Source: Deltaproteobacteria bacterium (GTDB lineage Bacteria > Desulfobacterota > JACPFL01). Taken from it: a stretch of 38,378 bases of DNA. Numbering within the stretch: the first letter of the stretch is position 1; every line of letters begins with the position of its first letter. Below the pieces are notes generated by a model that saw nothing but the letters and a program-made list of their open reading frames with translations, was not told where the DNA came from and did no database searches. Shown piece by piece: positions 27,055 through 34,966 of this stretch. The stretch lies in the NCBI GenBank assembly GCA_016183025.1, contig JACPFL010000037.1, forward strand, positions 1-38,378, written 5' to 3'. The position numbers and the translations under genes are program-made.

Positions 27055-27444
27055 ATGGCCCCCGCCGCCGAATCCTCCGCCGGTCCGGGCCCGGCCCCGA
27101 AGAAAGTCGTGGTCATCGTCCGCGGATCGCCCCTGAACAGCGTGCGCCCGGCCGAGGCGCTGCGGGCCAGCGTGGGCCTGACGCTGGCGAAGAACAAGCT
27201 GCGGGTGATCTTCATCGAGGACGGGATCTGGATGGCTGCGCCCCTGCACCCGGAGGCCGTGGAAGGGCCGGAGGTGGGCAAGCACCTGGAGGCGCTGCTG
27301 GCCCTGGGGGTCCCCCTGGTCGGGGATCAGACCTCCCGGCAGGCGCGCAGGGTGAAGAAGCTCCGGGACGGCGTGGAGCTGTTGAGCCGCGGCGCGATCC
27401 TGGACCTCATCACGAGCGCCGACGTCGTCATCCCCTTCGCCTGA
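27055..27444 (+). CDS. DsrF/TusC-like sulfur-relay subunit
   Basis: This 129-residue protein has a 16-residue Ala/Pro-rich N-terminal extension, then KKVVVIVRGSPLNSVRPAEALRASVGLTL and IFIEDGIWM, the DsrE/F fold. There is no cysteine anywhere, in keeping with the structural (non-catalytic) role of DsrF/TusC in known hexamers. It lies between the DsrE-like and DsrH-like genes with 4-nt and 10-nt gaps. Assignment rests on gene order and fold features rather than strong sequence identity. Confidence 0.68.
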   Translation: MAPAAESSAGPGPAPKKVVVIVRGSPLNSVRPAEALRASVGLTLAKNKLRVIFIEDGIWMAAPLHPEAVEGPEVGKHLEALLALGVPLVGDQTSRQARRVKKLRDGVELLSRGAILDLITSADVVIPFA

Positions 27445-27454
27445 GCCGACGGGC

Positions 27455-27709
27455 ATGAAGATCCTCCACGTCATCCGCCGACCCGACGACGAGCTCCCGC
27501 TCTCCGTGGCCCGGTCCCAGCAGGACTTCCACAAGGTCGCCGTCCTGCTCGTGCAGGATGGGGTCCTCTCCCACGAGGACCCGGGCTGTCCAGTCTACCT
27601 CTGCGCCGAGGACGCGGAGGCGCGCGGGGTGGGCTCGGGTCCGCCCCGGGTCTCCTACCCCGAGATCGTCGACCTCCTCTTCGAGCACGACAAGGTCATC
27701 TGCTGGTAG
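27455..27709 (+). CDS. DsrH/TusB-like sulfur-relay protein
   Basis: This 84-residue protein begins MKILHVIRRPDD and ends DKVICW, and members of the DsrH/TusB family share this short length and hydrophobic-W ending. Cysteines are present at about residues 45, 50 and 83, but the classic DsrH cysteine near residue 20 is not obvious. It closes the DsrEFH-like trio. Its last 14 bp overlap the end of the convergent minus-strand gene, so the two transcripts run into each other without an intergenic terminator. Confidence 0.65.
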   Translation: MKILHVIRRPDDELPLSVARSQQDFHKVAVLLVQDGVLSHEDPGCPVYLCAEDAEARGVGSGPPRVSYPEIVDLLFEHDKVICW

Positions 27710-29150
27710 CGCCGGACCGCAGGGTCTGCAGGTTCTGGCGGGCGAGGGGGTGGCGGGGGTCCTCCTGGAGGGCCTGCTCGAACGCCTGGATCGCCCCGGC
27801 CCGGTCGCCGAGCCGGTCCCGGATCACCCCGAGGCTGTTCCGAGCGTCGGCCCATCGCGGCATGATCTCCAGGGCCCGCTCCACCTCCCGCAGGGCCTCC
27901 CGGGGTTGATCCCGCCCCAAGTAGGCCATGCCGAGCCCCAGGTGGGCGAGGGCACTCCGGGGGCTCGTCTGGACCGTCGCTCGCCAGAGGCTGAAGTCAT
28001 CGTGCCAGTCCTGGTTCCGGCGCACGGTCCGCCCTGCGTAGAGGAGCGCGAGGAGGAGCAGGCCGGCCATGGCCGCCCGCGGCGGGACGCGGGTGAGGCC
28101 CGCCGCGATGAGGAGCGCCAGACCGAGCACCGGCAGGTAGAGGAAGCGCTCGACCATGGCCGTGCCGATCACGAAGACCAGGGTGGAGACCGGCAGGAGC
28201 GGGGCGGCGATGAGGAGGACGGCCAACCAGGCCAGCCCCCGCCACCGCCAGCAGGCCACCGCGAGGAGCCCGGACCAGACGAGGACCGGGAGCAGGGGCG
28301 CGGGGCTCAGGCCGCGCACCAGGGGGATGGCATCGTACGAGTAGTCGGCGGAGAGCGTGAGGGGGAAAAAGAGCCGCGTGAGGTAGAGGCCCAGGATGTG
28401 CAGGGCCGTCAGGACCTGCGTCGGCCCGTCGGCGGCGACCAGGGGGTTCAGGCGCGCGGGCGGGGGCTGGTGCAGGGTCCCGAGGACGAGGTAGCGGAGC
28501 AGGACGGCCGCGGCGGTCACGGCGACCAGCCCGGCCAGCAGCCCACGCCGGAGCGGCCGGCGGAGGACGAGCTGGGCTCCGGGGTAGAGCAGGAGGAGGC
28601 TCACCGCGTTCTCTTTCGACAGGAGCGCCAGGGCGTAGGCGCCGAGGGCCAGGGCGCCTGCGCGCGGGCCCGGCATGAGGCTCAGCCGCCAGGCCACGAG
28701 GAGCCAGAGCGCGGCGAGGAGCTCGGCCCGGCCGACCACGCTGGCCACGGCCTCGCTGTGCACGGGGTGGAGCGCGAAGAGGAGCCCTGCGGCGCCCGCG
28801 CCCCATCCCGGCGCGCCGGGCGCGGTGAGCAGCGGCACCGTCAGGGCGCTGGCCGCCGCGTGCAGCGCCACGTTCACCGCGTGGTACCCGCGGGGGCTGA
28901 GTCCGTGCACGGCGTAGTTCAGCGCGTAGGAGGCCACGGTGACGGGCCGGTACAGCCGATCCGTGTCGGCGGCGGCCCCGGGGATGGCGTCCCAGTAGCC
29001 GGTGGTGACGAGGCGCGGCAGCAGCCGGAGGTCGCGGATCAGGGGATTGCCCTCGATCGCGACGTGGTCGTCGTAGGTGAACTGGTGGCCGAGGGTATTG
29101 AGGTAGGCGAGCGCGGCCACGGCGGCGCAGAGCAGGCCCCACCTACGCAT
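27696..29150 (-). CDS. Multi-pass membrane protein with C-terminal TPRs (GT-C/TMTC-like)
   Basis: This 484-residue protein has an N-terminal region of about ten transmembrane helices and two to three TPR repeats at the C-terminus (ALAHLGLGMAYLGRDQPREAL and ADARNSLGVIRDRLGDRAGAI). The first lumenal loop begins FTYDDHVAIEGNPLIRD, the D-D motif typical of TMTC/GT-C type mannosyltransferases, and HPVHSEAVASVVGRAELLA follows, a family hallmark. Such proteins are presumed to glycosylate exported proteins or lipids from polyprenyl-phosphate sugars; substrate is unknown. Start ATG 29150 lies within the end of the upstream zincin gene, so the two are coupled. Confidence 0.82.
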   Translation of the reverse strand: MRRWGLLCAAVAALAYLNTLGHQFTYDDHVAIEGNPLIRDLRLLPRLVTTGYWDAIPGAAADTDRLYRPVTVASYALNYAVHGLSPRGYHAVNVALHAAASALTVPLLTAPGAPGWGAGAAGLLFALHPVHSEAVASVVGRAELLAALWLLVAWRLSLMPGPRAGALALGAYALALLSKENAVSLLLLYPGAQLVLRRPLRRGLLAGLVAVTAAAVLLRYLVLGTLHQPPPARLNPLVAADGPTQVLTALHILGLYLTRLFFPLTLSADYSYDAIPLVRGLSPAPLLPVLVWSGLLAVACWRWRGLAWLAVLLIAAPLLPVSTLVFVIGTAMVERFLYLPVLGLALLIAAGLTRVPPRAAMAGLLLLALLYAGRTVRRNQDWHDDFSLWRATVQTSPRSALAHLGLGMAYLGRDQPREALREVERALEIMPRWADARNSLGVIRDRLGDRAGAIQAFEQALQEDPRHPLARQNLQTLRSGATSR

Positions 29151-29532
29151 CCCCCTCGTCCTCGCGGTGGAGCTGCTCCTCGATCTCCTCGTCGCTGAAC
29201 CCGAAGTAGTGGGCCACCTCATGGATCAGCGTCTCGCGCACGATCCGGCGCACGGGCTCGCCGCTCATCCGCGCCTCGGCCTCGATGGGCTCCTGGAAGA
29301 TGAGGATGCGGTCGGGCAGGACGTTCCCGTAGCTGCTTCCCCGCTCAGGGAGCGGGACGCCCTCATAGTATCCGAGCAGCGTGTCCGGGGGCCGGATCCC
29401 CATGCGCCGGAGCAGGCTGCGGGAGGGGCGGGGCTCGACGACGACCGCCACGTTCTCCAGCCGGTCCCGGAAGACGCGCGGGAGGCGCGCGAACGCCCGC
29501 TCCACCAGTTCGGTAAACGCCTCGGCATCCAT
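29143..29532 (-). CDS. Zincin-like metallopeptidase family protein
   Basis: This 129-residue protein has the HExxH zinc motif late in the chain (RETLIHEVAHYFGFSDEEIEE), preceded by DRILIFQEPIE. This matches the small bacterial minimal-zincin family (PF06262-like). ATG 29532 matches the family N-terminus (FTELVERAFARLP); the frame stays open further upstream, but the codons there lie in a G+C-rich palindrome. Its cellular substrate is unknown. It is the first gene of a two-gene minus-strand unit with the TPR membrane protein, and the 8-nt overlap suggests coupling. Confidence 0.83.
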   Translation of the reverse strand: MDAEAFTELVERAFARLPRVFRDRLENVAVVVEPRPSRSLLRRMGIRPPDTLLGYYEGVPLPERGSSYGNVLPDRILIFQEPIEAEARMSGEPVRRIVRETLIHEVAHYFGFSDEEIEEQLHREDEGDA

Positions 29533-29559
29533 GGGGTGAGGCCCGGGTGATCGTCGCCG

Positions 29560-29584
29560 GAGGGCCCCGGCCCCCGGGGCCCTC
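29560..29584. repeat. Perfect 25-bp inverted repeat between divergent genes
   Basis: GAGGGCCCCGG (29560-29570) and CCGGGGCCCTC (29574-29584) are perfect arms around CCC. It lies 28 nt upstream of the minus-strand zincin start and 16 nt before the plus-strand promoter, so it may be an operator or a leader hairpin. Confidence 0.6.
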
Positions 29585-29599
29585 GTCCTCCGGAGCCGC

Positions 29600-29628
29600 T
29601 TGACTTCCCGGACCCGGTTCCCTAATAT
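29600..29628 (+). promoter_or_regulatory. Promoter of the 66-residue repeat protein
   Basis: TTGACT (29600-29605), a 17-bp spacer and TAATAT (29623-29628). The coding start is 54 nt downstream. Confidence 0.7.
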
Positions 29629-29681
29629 CATGCCAGGTCTGACGCGGGAAGTGATCCGCACCCTGCACCAAGGAGGGGCCC

Positions 29682-29882
29682 ATGTGCTGGGAGTGGGAGT
29701 ATGACTTGTGGATCGAGGAGGCGTTCCGCAAGGAGCAGCGGGAGGCCACGGAGAAGCAGGCCACGGAGGAGCAGGCGACTGAAGAGCAGGCCACCGAGGA
29801 GGTTCCTCGCCGGACGCCCCGGGTGATGCCACCCCTGTTCGACGAGCCGTCCCCGGTTCCCCGGCGCAAGCTGCTGAGGTAG
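29682..29882 (+). CDS. Small charged protein with ATEEQ tandem repeats
   Basis: This 66-residue protein starts MCWEWEYDLWIEEAFRKE, an unusual Trp/Glu-rich head with Cys2, followed by an acidic helix with four 5-residue repeats (A-T-E-K/E-Q) at residues 22-40 encoded by 15-nt DNA repeats at 29745-29801, and a Pro/Arg-rich tail. AAGGAGG lies 6 nt before the ATG, the promoter lies just upstream, and a terminator hairpin follows, so it looks like a complete single-gene unit. I do not recognise a family. The repeat is likely to vary in copy number. Confidence 0.7.
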   Translation: MCWEWEYDLWIEEAFRKEQREATEKQATEEQATEEQATEEVPRRTPRVMPPLFDEPSPVPRRKLLR

Positions 29883-29899
29883 GATCCGTCCGTCCAGAG

Positions 29900-29934
29900 G
29901 CGGGGAGGTGCGCGCGGCGTGCCTCCCCGCTTTT
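29900..29934 (+). terminator. Terminator after the repeat protein
   Basis: GCGGGGAGG (29900-29908) pairs with CCTCCCCGC (29922-29930), followed by TTTT. The stem has 9 perfect pairs. Confidence 0.8.
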
Positions 29935-29946
29935 GCGTCCGCGGCT

Positions 29947-30672
29947 GTGGAGCAGACCGCCGCCATCATCGTCATCGGCAACGAGATCCTCTCGGGGAAG
30001 GTGGTGGACACCAACTCCCCCTACCTTGCCCGCGAGCTGCGCGCTCTTGGCGTGGACCTCCGGCGCGTCGTGGTCATCCCCGACGAGGTCGAGGTCATCG
30101 CGGAGGTCGTGCGGGAGCTGGCCCCCAAGGTGGACTACGTCTTCACCTCAGGAGGGGTGGGGCCGACCCACGACGACGTGACCATGGAGGGGGTCGCCCA
30201 GGGGCTGGGGCGCCATGTGGTCCGCCACCCGGCCCTGGAGCGCTTCTGGCGGGACTACTTCGGGCGGGAGGCCCAGAGCGCCCTGAAGATGGCGGAGGTC
30301 CCCGAGGGGGGCGAGCTGCTGCTGGGCGAAGGGATCACGGTCCCCGTGGTCAAGGTCGCGAACGTCTATGTCCTGCCCGGCATCCCCGAATTCTTCCGCG
30401 GGGACTTCGAGGCCATCCGCGAACGCTTCCGCTTGGCCCCGTTTCACCTCCGCCGTGTCTACCTGCGCACCTCCGAGGGGGCGATTGCGGCCAAGCTCCA
30501 TGAGCTGCTCGCCGCCTACCCCGATCTCCTGCTCGGCTCCTACCCCACCGTGAGCGACCCCGCCTACGACGTCCTCGTCACCCTGGAGTCCAAGGACGCC
30601 GCCTGCGTCGAGGAGGCGCTCAAGAGCCTGCTCGCCCTGCTCCCGCCGCAGGCGGTCCTGCGCTGGGAGTAG
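29947..30672 (+). CDS. CinA/MoaB-type molybdopterin-binding domain protein
   Basis: This 241-residue protein begins AAIIVIGNEILSGKVVDTNSPYLARELRALGV, then FTSGGVGPTHDDVTMEGVAQGLGR, the signature of the CinA N-terminal (MoCF) domain. The C-terminal deamidase domain of full CinA is absent, so it corresponds to the standalone short form. This fold binds molybdopterin or nucleotide sugars; the substrate of the standalone form is not known. GTG 29947 is chosen because a start at 29908 would fall inside the preceding terminator. It ends 6 nt before the convergent EamA gene. Confidence 0.85.
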   Translation: MEQTAAIIVIGNEILSGKVVDTNSPYLARELRALGVDLRRVVVIPDEVEVIAEVVRELAPKVDYVFTSGGVGPTHDDVTMEGVAQGLGRHVVRHPALERFWRDYFGREAQSALKMAEVPEGGELLLGEGITVPVVKVANVYVLPGIPEFFRGDFEAIRERFRLAPFHLRRVYLRTSEGAIAAKLHELLAAYPDLLLGSYPTVSDPAYDVLVTLESKDAACVEEALKSLLALLPPQAVLRWE

Positions 30673-30678
30673 CCGGCC

Positions 30679-31542
30679 CTAGGCCCGCCAGGCCTCCGAG
30701 ATCACGACGAGCAGCATCCCGGCCAGGATCAGCCCGACGCCCACGAGGATGCGCCCCGAGAGGCGCTCGAACTTCCGGAGGAACAGGGCGGTCATGCCGA
30801 CCACGAACGCCGGGTGGCTGTACACGAACGGGGCCACGACCACGACCTGTCCCGCGTGCAGGCCCGAGTACAGGAACAGGTACGAGAGCCCGGCCGTGAT
30901 GCCGGAGGCGAAGAAGTAGGGGTTGCGGAACGGGAGGGTGCCGGGGCGGAAGAGGAGGGCCGCGGCCAGCATGACCAGGGACGACGTCGTGGCGACCACG
31001 GTCGCGCCGGCGAGGGGGTAGGCGAACCGGAGCAGGCCGAAGCGGCCGAGGGCGTCCCGTCCCGAGAACAGGAGGGCGGCCACCAGCGAGTAGAGGATGC
31101 CGCCACCCCGCCACTGGCCCTGCTCCTTCATCCACGACAGCAGGGCCACGCCGGTGATGATGAAGGGGATGGCCACGAGGACGTAGCCGGTGGGGCGCTC
31201 GCCCAGGAAGGCGACCGCGGCCAGCGTGGAGAACAGGGGCGAGGTGCCGAGCATGGCCGTGCTGCGTGAGACCCCCACGAGCGATACCCCCCGGTAATGC
31301 GAGGCCCGCGCCAGGGAGGGGACGAAGATCCCGATGGTCACGAAGACCAGCCACGGCATCGAGGCGAAAGCGGTGGCCGGGACGAGGAAGAGGCTGAGGG
31401 CCCACAGGAAGGCGGCGTTGACCGCGAGGTTGACCACGGTGCCCGTGAAGGGGGTGTTGGTGACCTCCAGACCCCGGCGCATCAGGACATGGGAGGCGGC
31501 CAGGCACAGGGCGGTGAGGAGCCCGAACAGGACCGCGAGCAT
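30679..31542 (-). CDS. EamA-family (DMT superfamily) transporter
   Basis: This 287-residue protein has ten predicted transmembrane helices in two repeated halves, each with the EamA domain pattern (an early AASHVLMRRG helix, then SRSTAMLGTSPLFSTLAAVAFLGERP in the first half and QVVVVAPFVYSHPAFVVGMTALFLRKFERLS in the second). These exporters carry small metabolites or drugs; substrate cannot be assigned. It starts 3 nt after the stop of the metalloprotease gene, and the two form a minus-strand operon. Codon use matches its neighbours. Confidence 0.85.
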   Translation of the reverse strand: MLAVLFGLLTALCLAASHVLMRRGLEVTNTPFTGTVVNLAVNAAFLWALSLFLVPATAFASMPWLVFVTIGIFVPSLARASHYRGVSLVGVSRSTAMLGTSPLFSTLAAVAFLGERPTGYVLVAIPFIITGVALLSWMKEQGQWRGGGILYSLVAALLFSGRDALGRFGLLRFAYPLAGATVVATTSSLVMLAAALLFRPGTLPFRNPYFFASGITAGLSYLFLYSGLHAGQVVVVAPFVYSHPAFVVGMTALFLRKFERLSGRILVGVGLILAGMLLVVISEAWRA

Positions 31543-31545
31543 CGG

Positions 31546-32916
31546 TTACCGCCCCCGGGCACCCCACACGAGCCGGCGGAGCGGGTCCACGCTTGCCGCT
31601 GGGGCGCCCAGGAGCATGAGCACCTCGGGGCCGCGCTGCTCAACCAGGGCCAGGCCCTGGGGGAGACGCCAGGTCCGCTGGGGGGCGGGACCCGGCTGGG
31701 GGGCGGGACCCGAAAGCTCCACGGCGCCCGGGCGGAGCGGCGGGAGCAGGGGGCCGGCGGCCGTCACGAACCGGCCGGCCGTCCCTTCGTTCTCCCAAAC
31801 GGTCAGCCAGATCAGGAGACTCTCTGCGGAGCCCTGCTCGAGGAGGGCGACTCGGTCGCCGCGCAGCCCCGTGACGAGCCGTCGGGCCTCCGGCTCGGGA
31901 TGCGCCAGGCGGAGCACCTGGAGGAGATGGAAGGCGCCGACCATGTCCTCGTGCACGCGCGACCACCCGGCGCCGAGCAGCCCGCTGACCTCCGGGAGCA
32001 CGATGGGCTCGGGGGCTACCCCCTGACGGTACTGCTCGGGATCGAGGATCTGGGCGGTGGCGCGCGGGGGATCGCGGTAGAGCCGCATGAGCGCGGACCA
32101 GGGCTCCTGCCTCCGCAGGGTCTGGATGAACTCGGCGCCGGCCACATAGGGGAAAAACAGGCGCGCCCGGAAAAACGGCGGGCCGGCGCGCAGCACCGGG
32201 GTCATGCTGCTGAGGAGCGTCTGTTCGAGGATGGGGCCAAGCGCGGGGAGTTGGGCCAGGTCCGCCCCGCGGGCAGCCAGCGCGCCCTCGAGCATCAGCA
32301 CCATGGCCTCTCCCTCGAGCAGCGACTCGCGCGCCAGGGCCAGGTCGCGCCGCCCGGGCATGGGGGCCAGGAACTGGCGGAGGTTGAGCTGCTGGTCCTG
32401 CAGGGCGTGGGCCAGCTCGTGGCGGAGCGCGGCCTCCATCTGGTCATTGGTCAGCCAGTCACCCAGGACGACCTCGCGCCGGTGGGGGTCGTAGTAGGCC
32501 GCGACCTGCTCCCGGAGGAGGTCGAAGACGAAGGCCCGGAGGTCGAATCCGGCGGGGAGCAGTCCCATCGCGGCCAGCATCTTCTGCTCGGCCCGTGCTT
32601 GGTCCGGTGGGAACTGCCGGTCGAGCAGTTCGCGCAGGTGCTGGTCCACCGCGGCCCGGTCCTGCACCAGGACCCGCACGGGCGCCTGAAGCGAGACGCC
32701 CCGGCGCGCGGCCAGCTCCTGGAAGAGCTGGAAGGTATGCGGGAGACCCGGTGGGGAGGGAACGGGCGCGGGGGCGGGCTGGGCTCCCGCGGGGCGAAGC
32801 CCGCTCTGGGGTCCACAGAGGCTGGCGAGGAGGCCCAGGAGCAGGCCGAAAAGCCCCAGCCGTCGCCGCAACCCCGCCGGCCCGATCAGGGCGCGTCCGA
32901 ATCGCTCCCCCCCCAT
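31546..32916 (-). CDS. Exported HExxH metalloprotease-like protein
   Basis: This 456-residue protein has an N-terminal Sec signal (core LGLFGLLLGLLASL, likely cleavage near AGA at about residue 45) and a zinc motif HELAHALQDQ with H166, E167 and H170. A downstream ESLLEGEAMVLM supplies the probable third ligand glutamate. The preceding block AAYYDPHRREVVLGD is typical of these exported gluzincin-like proteins. ATG 32916 is chosen because it begins the signal peptide and further upstream is palindromic intergenic DNA. The protein is probably periplasmic or secreted; its target is unknown. The EamA transporter is co-transcribed downstream. Confidence 0.8.
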   Translation of the reverse strand: MGGERFGRALIGPAGLRRRLGLFGLLLGLLASLCGPQSGLRPAGAQPAPAPVPSPPGLPHTFQLFQELAARRGVSLQAPVRVLVQDRAAVDQHLRELLDRQFPPDQARAEQKMLAAMGLLPAGFDLRAFVFDLLREQVAAYYDPHRREVVLGDWLTNDQMEAALRHELAHALQDQQLNLRQFLAPMPGRRDLALARESLLEGEAMVLMLEGALAARGADLAQLPALGPILEQTLLSSMTPVLRAGPPFFRARLFFPYVAGAEFIQTLRRQEPWSALMRLYRDPPRATAQILDPEQYRQGVAPEPIVLPEVSGLLGAGWSRVHEDMVGAFHLLQVLRLAHPEPEARRLVTGLRGDRVALLEQGSAESLLIWLTVWENEGTAGRFVTAAGPLLPPLRPGAVELSGPAPQPGPAPQRTWRLPQGLALVEQRGPEVLMLLGAPAASVDPLRRLVWGARGR

Positions 32917-32972
32917 GGTCGCGGTATCATAACAGACCTTCCGCTCACGGCTCCACGGGATTCCCATCTCTT

Positions 32973-33007
32973 CTGCTGCCAGCCTGTCAGTGACAGCGTG
33001 GCAGCAG
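32973..33007. promoter_or_regulatory. 35-bp dyad between the metalloprotease and a small gene
   Basis: CTGCTGCCA (32973-32981) pairs with TGGCAGCAG (32999-33007), and the inner arms CTGTCA and TGACAG surround a single G, with a 2-bp mismatch on each side. Arms are too close for a comfortable RNA hairpin loop at the centre, so a DNA operator for one or two dimers is more likely. It lies 57 nt before the minus-strand start. Confidence 0.6.
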
Positions 33008-33156
33008 TGTGACCTGCCCTTCCGGACCTCGCGGACGACCTGCTCGGCTAACCTCCGGGAACCCCTTGGAGAGCGTGACGCGGCTCGCGCATGGCACGGC
33101 TTCTGCTGATCAGGCTGTGCCCGCGGCGGGAATCGAAGGCGGGCGGGAGGTTGACG

Positions 33157-33339
33157 GTGAAGACCACCTCGCATGAGTCGCTGCTCAACCGAACGCTCAA
33201 GAAGGTCGAGGTGGAGGAGTGGAGGCTGCGCGAGCGGCTGCTCCGCCAGGCCCTGCGCGGGAGCGCCAGGGCCCGCGCCCTGCTGCGCCAGCGCTACCGG
33301 ATCCGGACCTGGATCTTCCGGGGGCAGGTGGTGGTGTAG
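33157..33339 (+). CDS. Small basic protein of unknown function
   Basis: This 60-residue protein is rich in Arg and Leu with heptad-like spacing (LLNRTLKKVEVEEWRLRERLLRQAL), suggesting one or two amphipathic helices and a short C-terminal strand. GTG 33157 follows GGGAGG by 6 nt; the frame extends upstream to ATG 33091 without such a signal. I recognise no family. It has no neighbour in the same operon. The 35-bp dyad lies 150 nt upstream. Confidence 0.45.
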   Translation: MKTTSHESLLNRTLKKVEVEEWRLRERLLRQALRGSARARALLRQRYRIRTWIFRGQVVV

Positions 33340-33405
33340 AGCGGCTCGCCCAGCGTCCACGCGCCCCGGCACCCTGCCGACCTGGCCGCCCCGGCCGGCC
33401 TCGGC

Positions 33406-33434
33406 TTGACAGCAGCGACCTCTCCGAATACCCT
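33406..33434 (+). promoter_or_regulatory. Possible promoter of the MBL-fold gene
   Basis: A perfect TTGACA (33406-33411), a 17-bp spacer and TACCCT (33429-33434), a poor -10. The signal peptide start is 119 nt downstream. Confidence 0.45.
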
Positions 33435-33553
33435 CTCCGCCAACGTCGTTGGGCCTGGCCCATCGTCCTTTTCGGGAAACCGGTTCGAGACCTTGGAGGG
33501 GGGTCTGGCACGAGGCCCTCGTGCTGGCCGATCTCGTCGTGAGGAGGGAGACC

Positions 33554-34947
33554 ATGTGGACGTGGATGATCTTCGCGGTAGCGGTCCTGGCGCTCTGGGC
33601 GCCACGGACTTGAGATCGATCCAGTATTCGGGGAGCGGCTCCAACTTCGCGGTCGGCCAGAGCCCGTCTCCCAGCGCCCCGTGGCCGAGATTCAACGTCA
33701 AGAGCTACACCCGCGCGATCAACTACGACACCATCTCGCTGCGGGACGAGCTGGTCCGCACGCAGGGAGAGCATCCGCCCCGTGGTGGGGGCGGGCAGCC
33801 CGTCGTGGGCGAGCAGCGCCAGATCCTCCTGGTGAGCGGCGCCCATGCCTGGAACCAGATCGGAGCCACCACCACGCCGGTCCCGCTGGCCGCAGCCGAG
33901 CGCCTGCTCCAGCTCTGGACCACCCCGCATGGCGTGATCAGGGCGGCCATCGCGAACCACGCCGCCGTCCGGTCGACGACAGAGGGGGGCAGGAGGACGA
34001 CCACCCTCTCGTTCGCGGTCCCTGGCAGGTTCAAGGTCAATGCCCTCATCAATGATCGACACCTGGTCGAGAAGGTCGAATCCTGGGTCGCCAATCCCGT
34101 GCTCGGGGACATGCTGATCGAGACGACCTACTCGGACTATCAGGAGTTCGGCCGCGTGAGATTCCCCGCGAAGATCCGTCAGACGACGGGCGGCTTCCCC
34201 TCGCTCGACCTCACGGTGAGCGAAGTCCGGCCCAACGTGCCGGTCGAGATCCAGGTGCCCGACAACGTCCGCCGGGCGGCAGTCCGGGCGACTGCTCAGG
34301 AGGTGGCCGACGGGGTCTGGTACCTGACCGGCGGTTCGCATCACAGCGTGGCGGTGGAGATGCGGGATTACGTGGTGGTCGTCGAGGGGCCGCAGGACGA
34401 CGAACGGGCCGCGGCGGTGATCGCGGAAGTGAAGAGGGCCGTCCCGAACAAGCCGATCAGGTACGTGGTCAACACGCACCACCATTTTGACCACGCGGGC
34501 GGGATCCGCGCGTTCGCGGCCGAAGGCGCCACCATCATCACGCATGAGATCAACCGGCCGTTCTTCGAGCGGGCCTTTGCCGCCCCACGCACCGTGAGTC
34601 CCGACAGGCTCGCGCGGTCGGGCAGGAAGGCGACGTTCGAAACCCTGAACGACAGGCTGGTCCTGACCGATGGGACACGGGCCGTGGAGATTCACCACGT
34701 CAGGGGGAACATCCACAACGATGGGCTCATCATGGCGTACCTCCCCAGGGAGAGGCTGCTGATCGAAGCCGACGCGTACTCGCCCGCGCCGCCGAACACC
34801 CCGCCGCCGGCCAGGCCCAATCCGTTCAGCGTGAACCTGTACGAGAACATCGAACGGCTGAATCTGGCGGTCGACCGGATCCTCCCCATCCACGGGCGGA
34901 TGGTGCCGCTCGCCGAGCTGCGGAGGGCGATCGGCAGGACTCCGTAA
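33554..34947 (+). CDS. Exported metallo-beta-lactamase-fold hydrolase, frameshift after the signal peptide
   Basis: The signal peptide frame starts at ATG 33554 behind GGAGGGAG (MWTWMIFAVAVLALWAP) and hits TGA at 33611. The mature protein continues in another frame from about 33596 (ALGATDLRSIQYSGSGSNF) to 34947. The MBL motif THHHFDHAGG (H-x-H-x-D-H) lies in the C-terminal third, with further metal ligands in HHVRGNIHNDG and the final PIHGRM. The preceding half is a domain found in exported MBL proteins of unknown substrate. Either one base is wrong in a G+C-rich stretch or a short segment after the signal peptide was lost. The hydrolase fold itself looks intact. Confidence 0.75.
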
Positions 34948-34966
34948 CAGACAGAGGGGACGGGCC

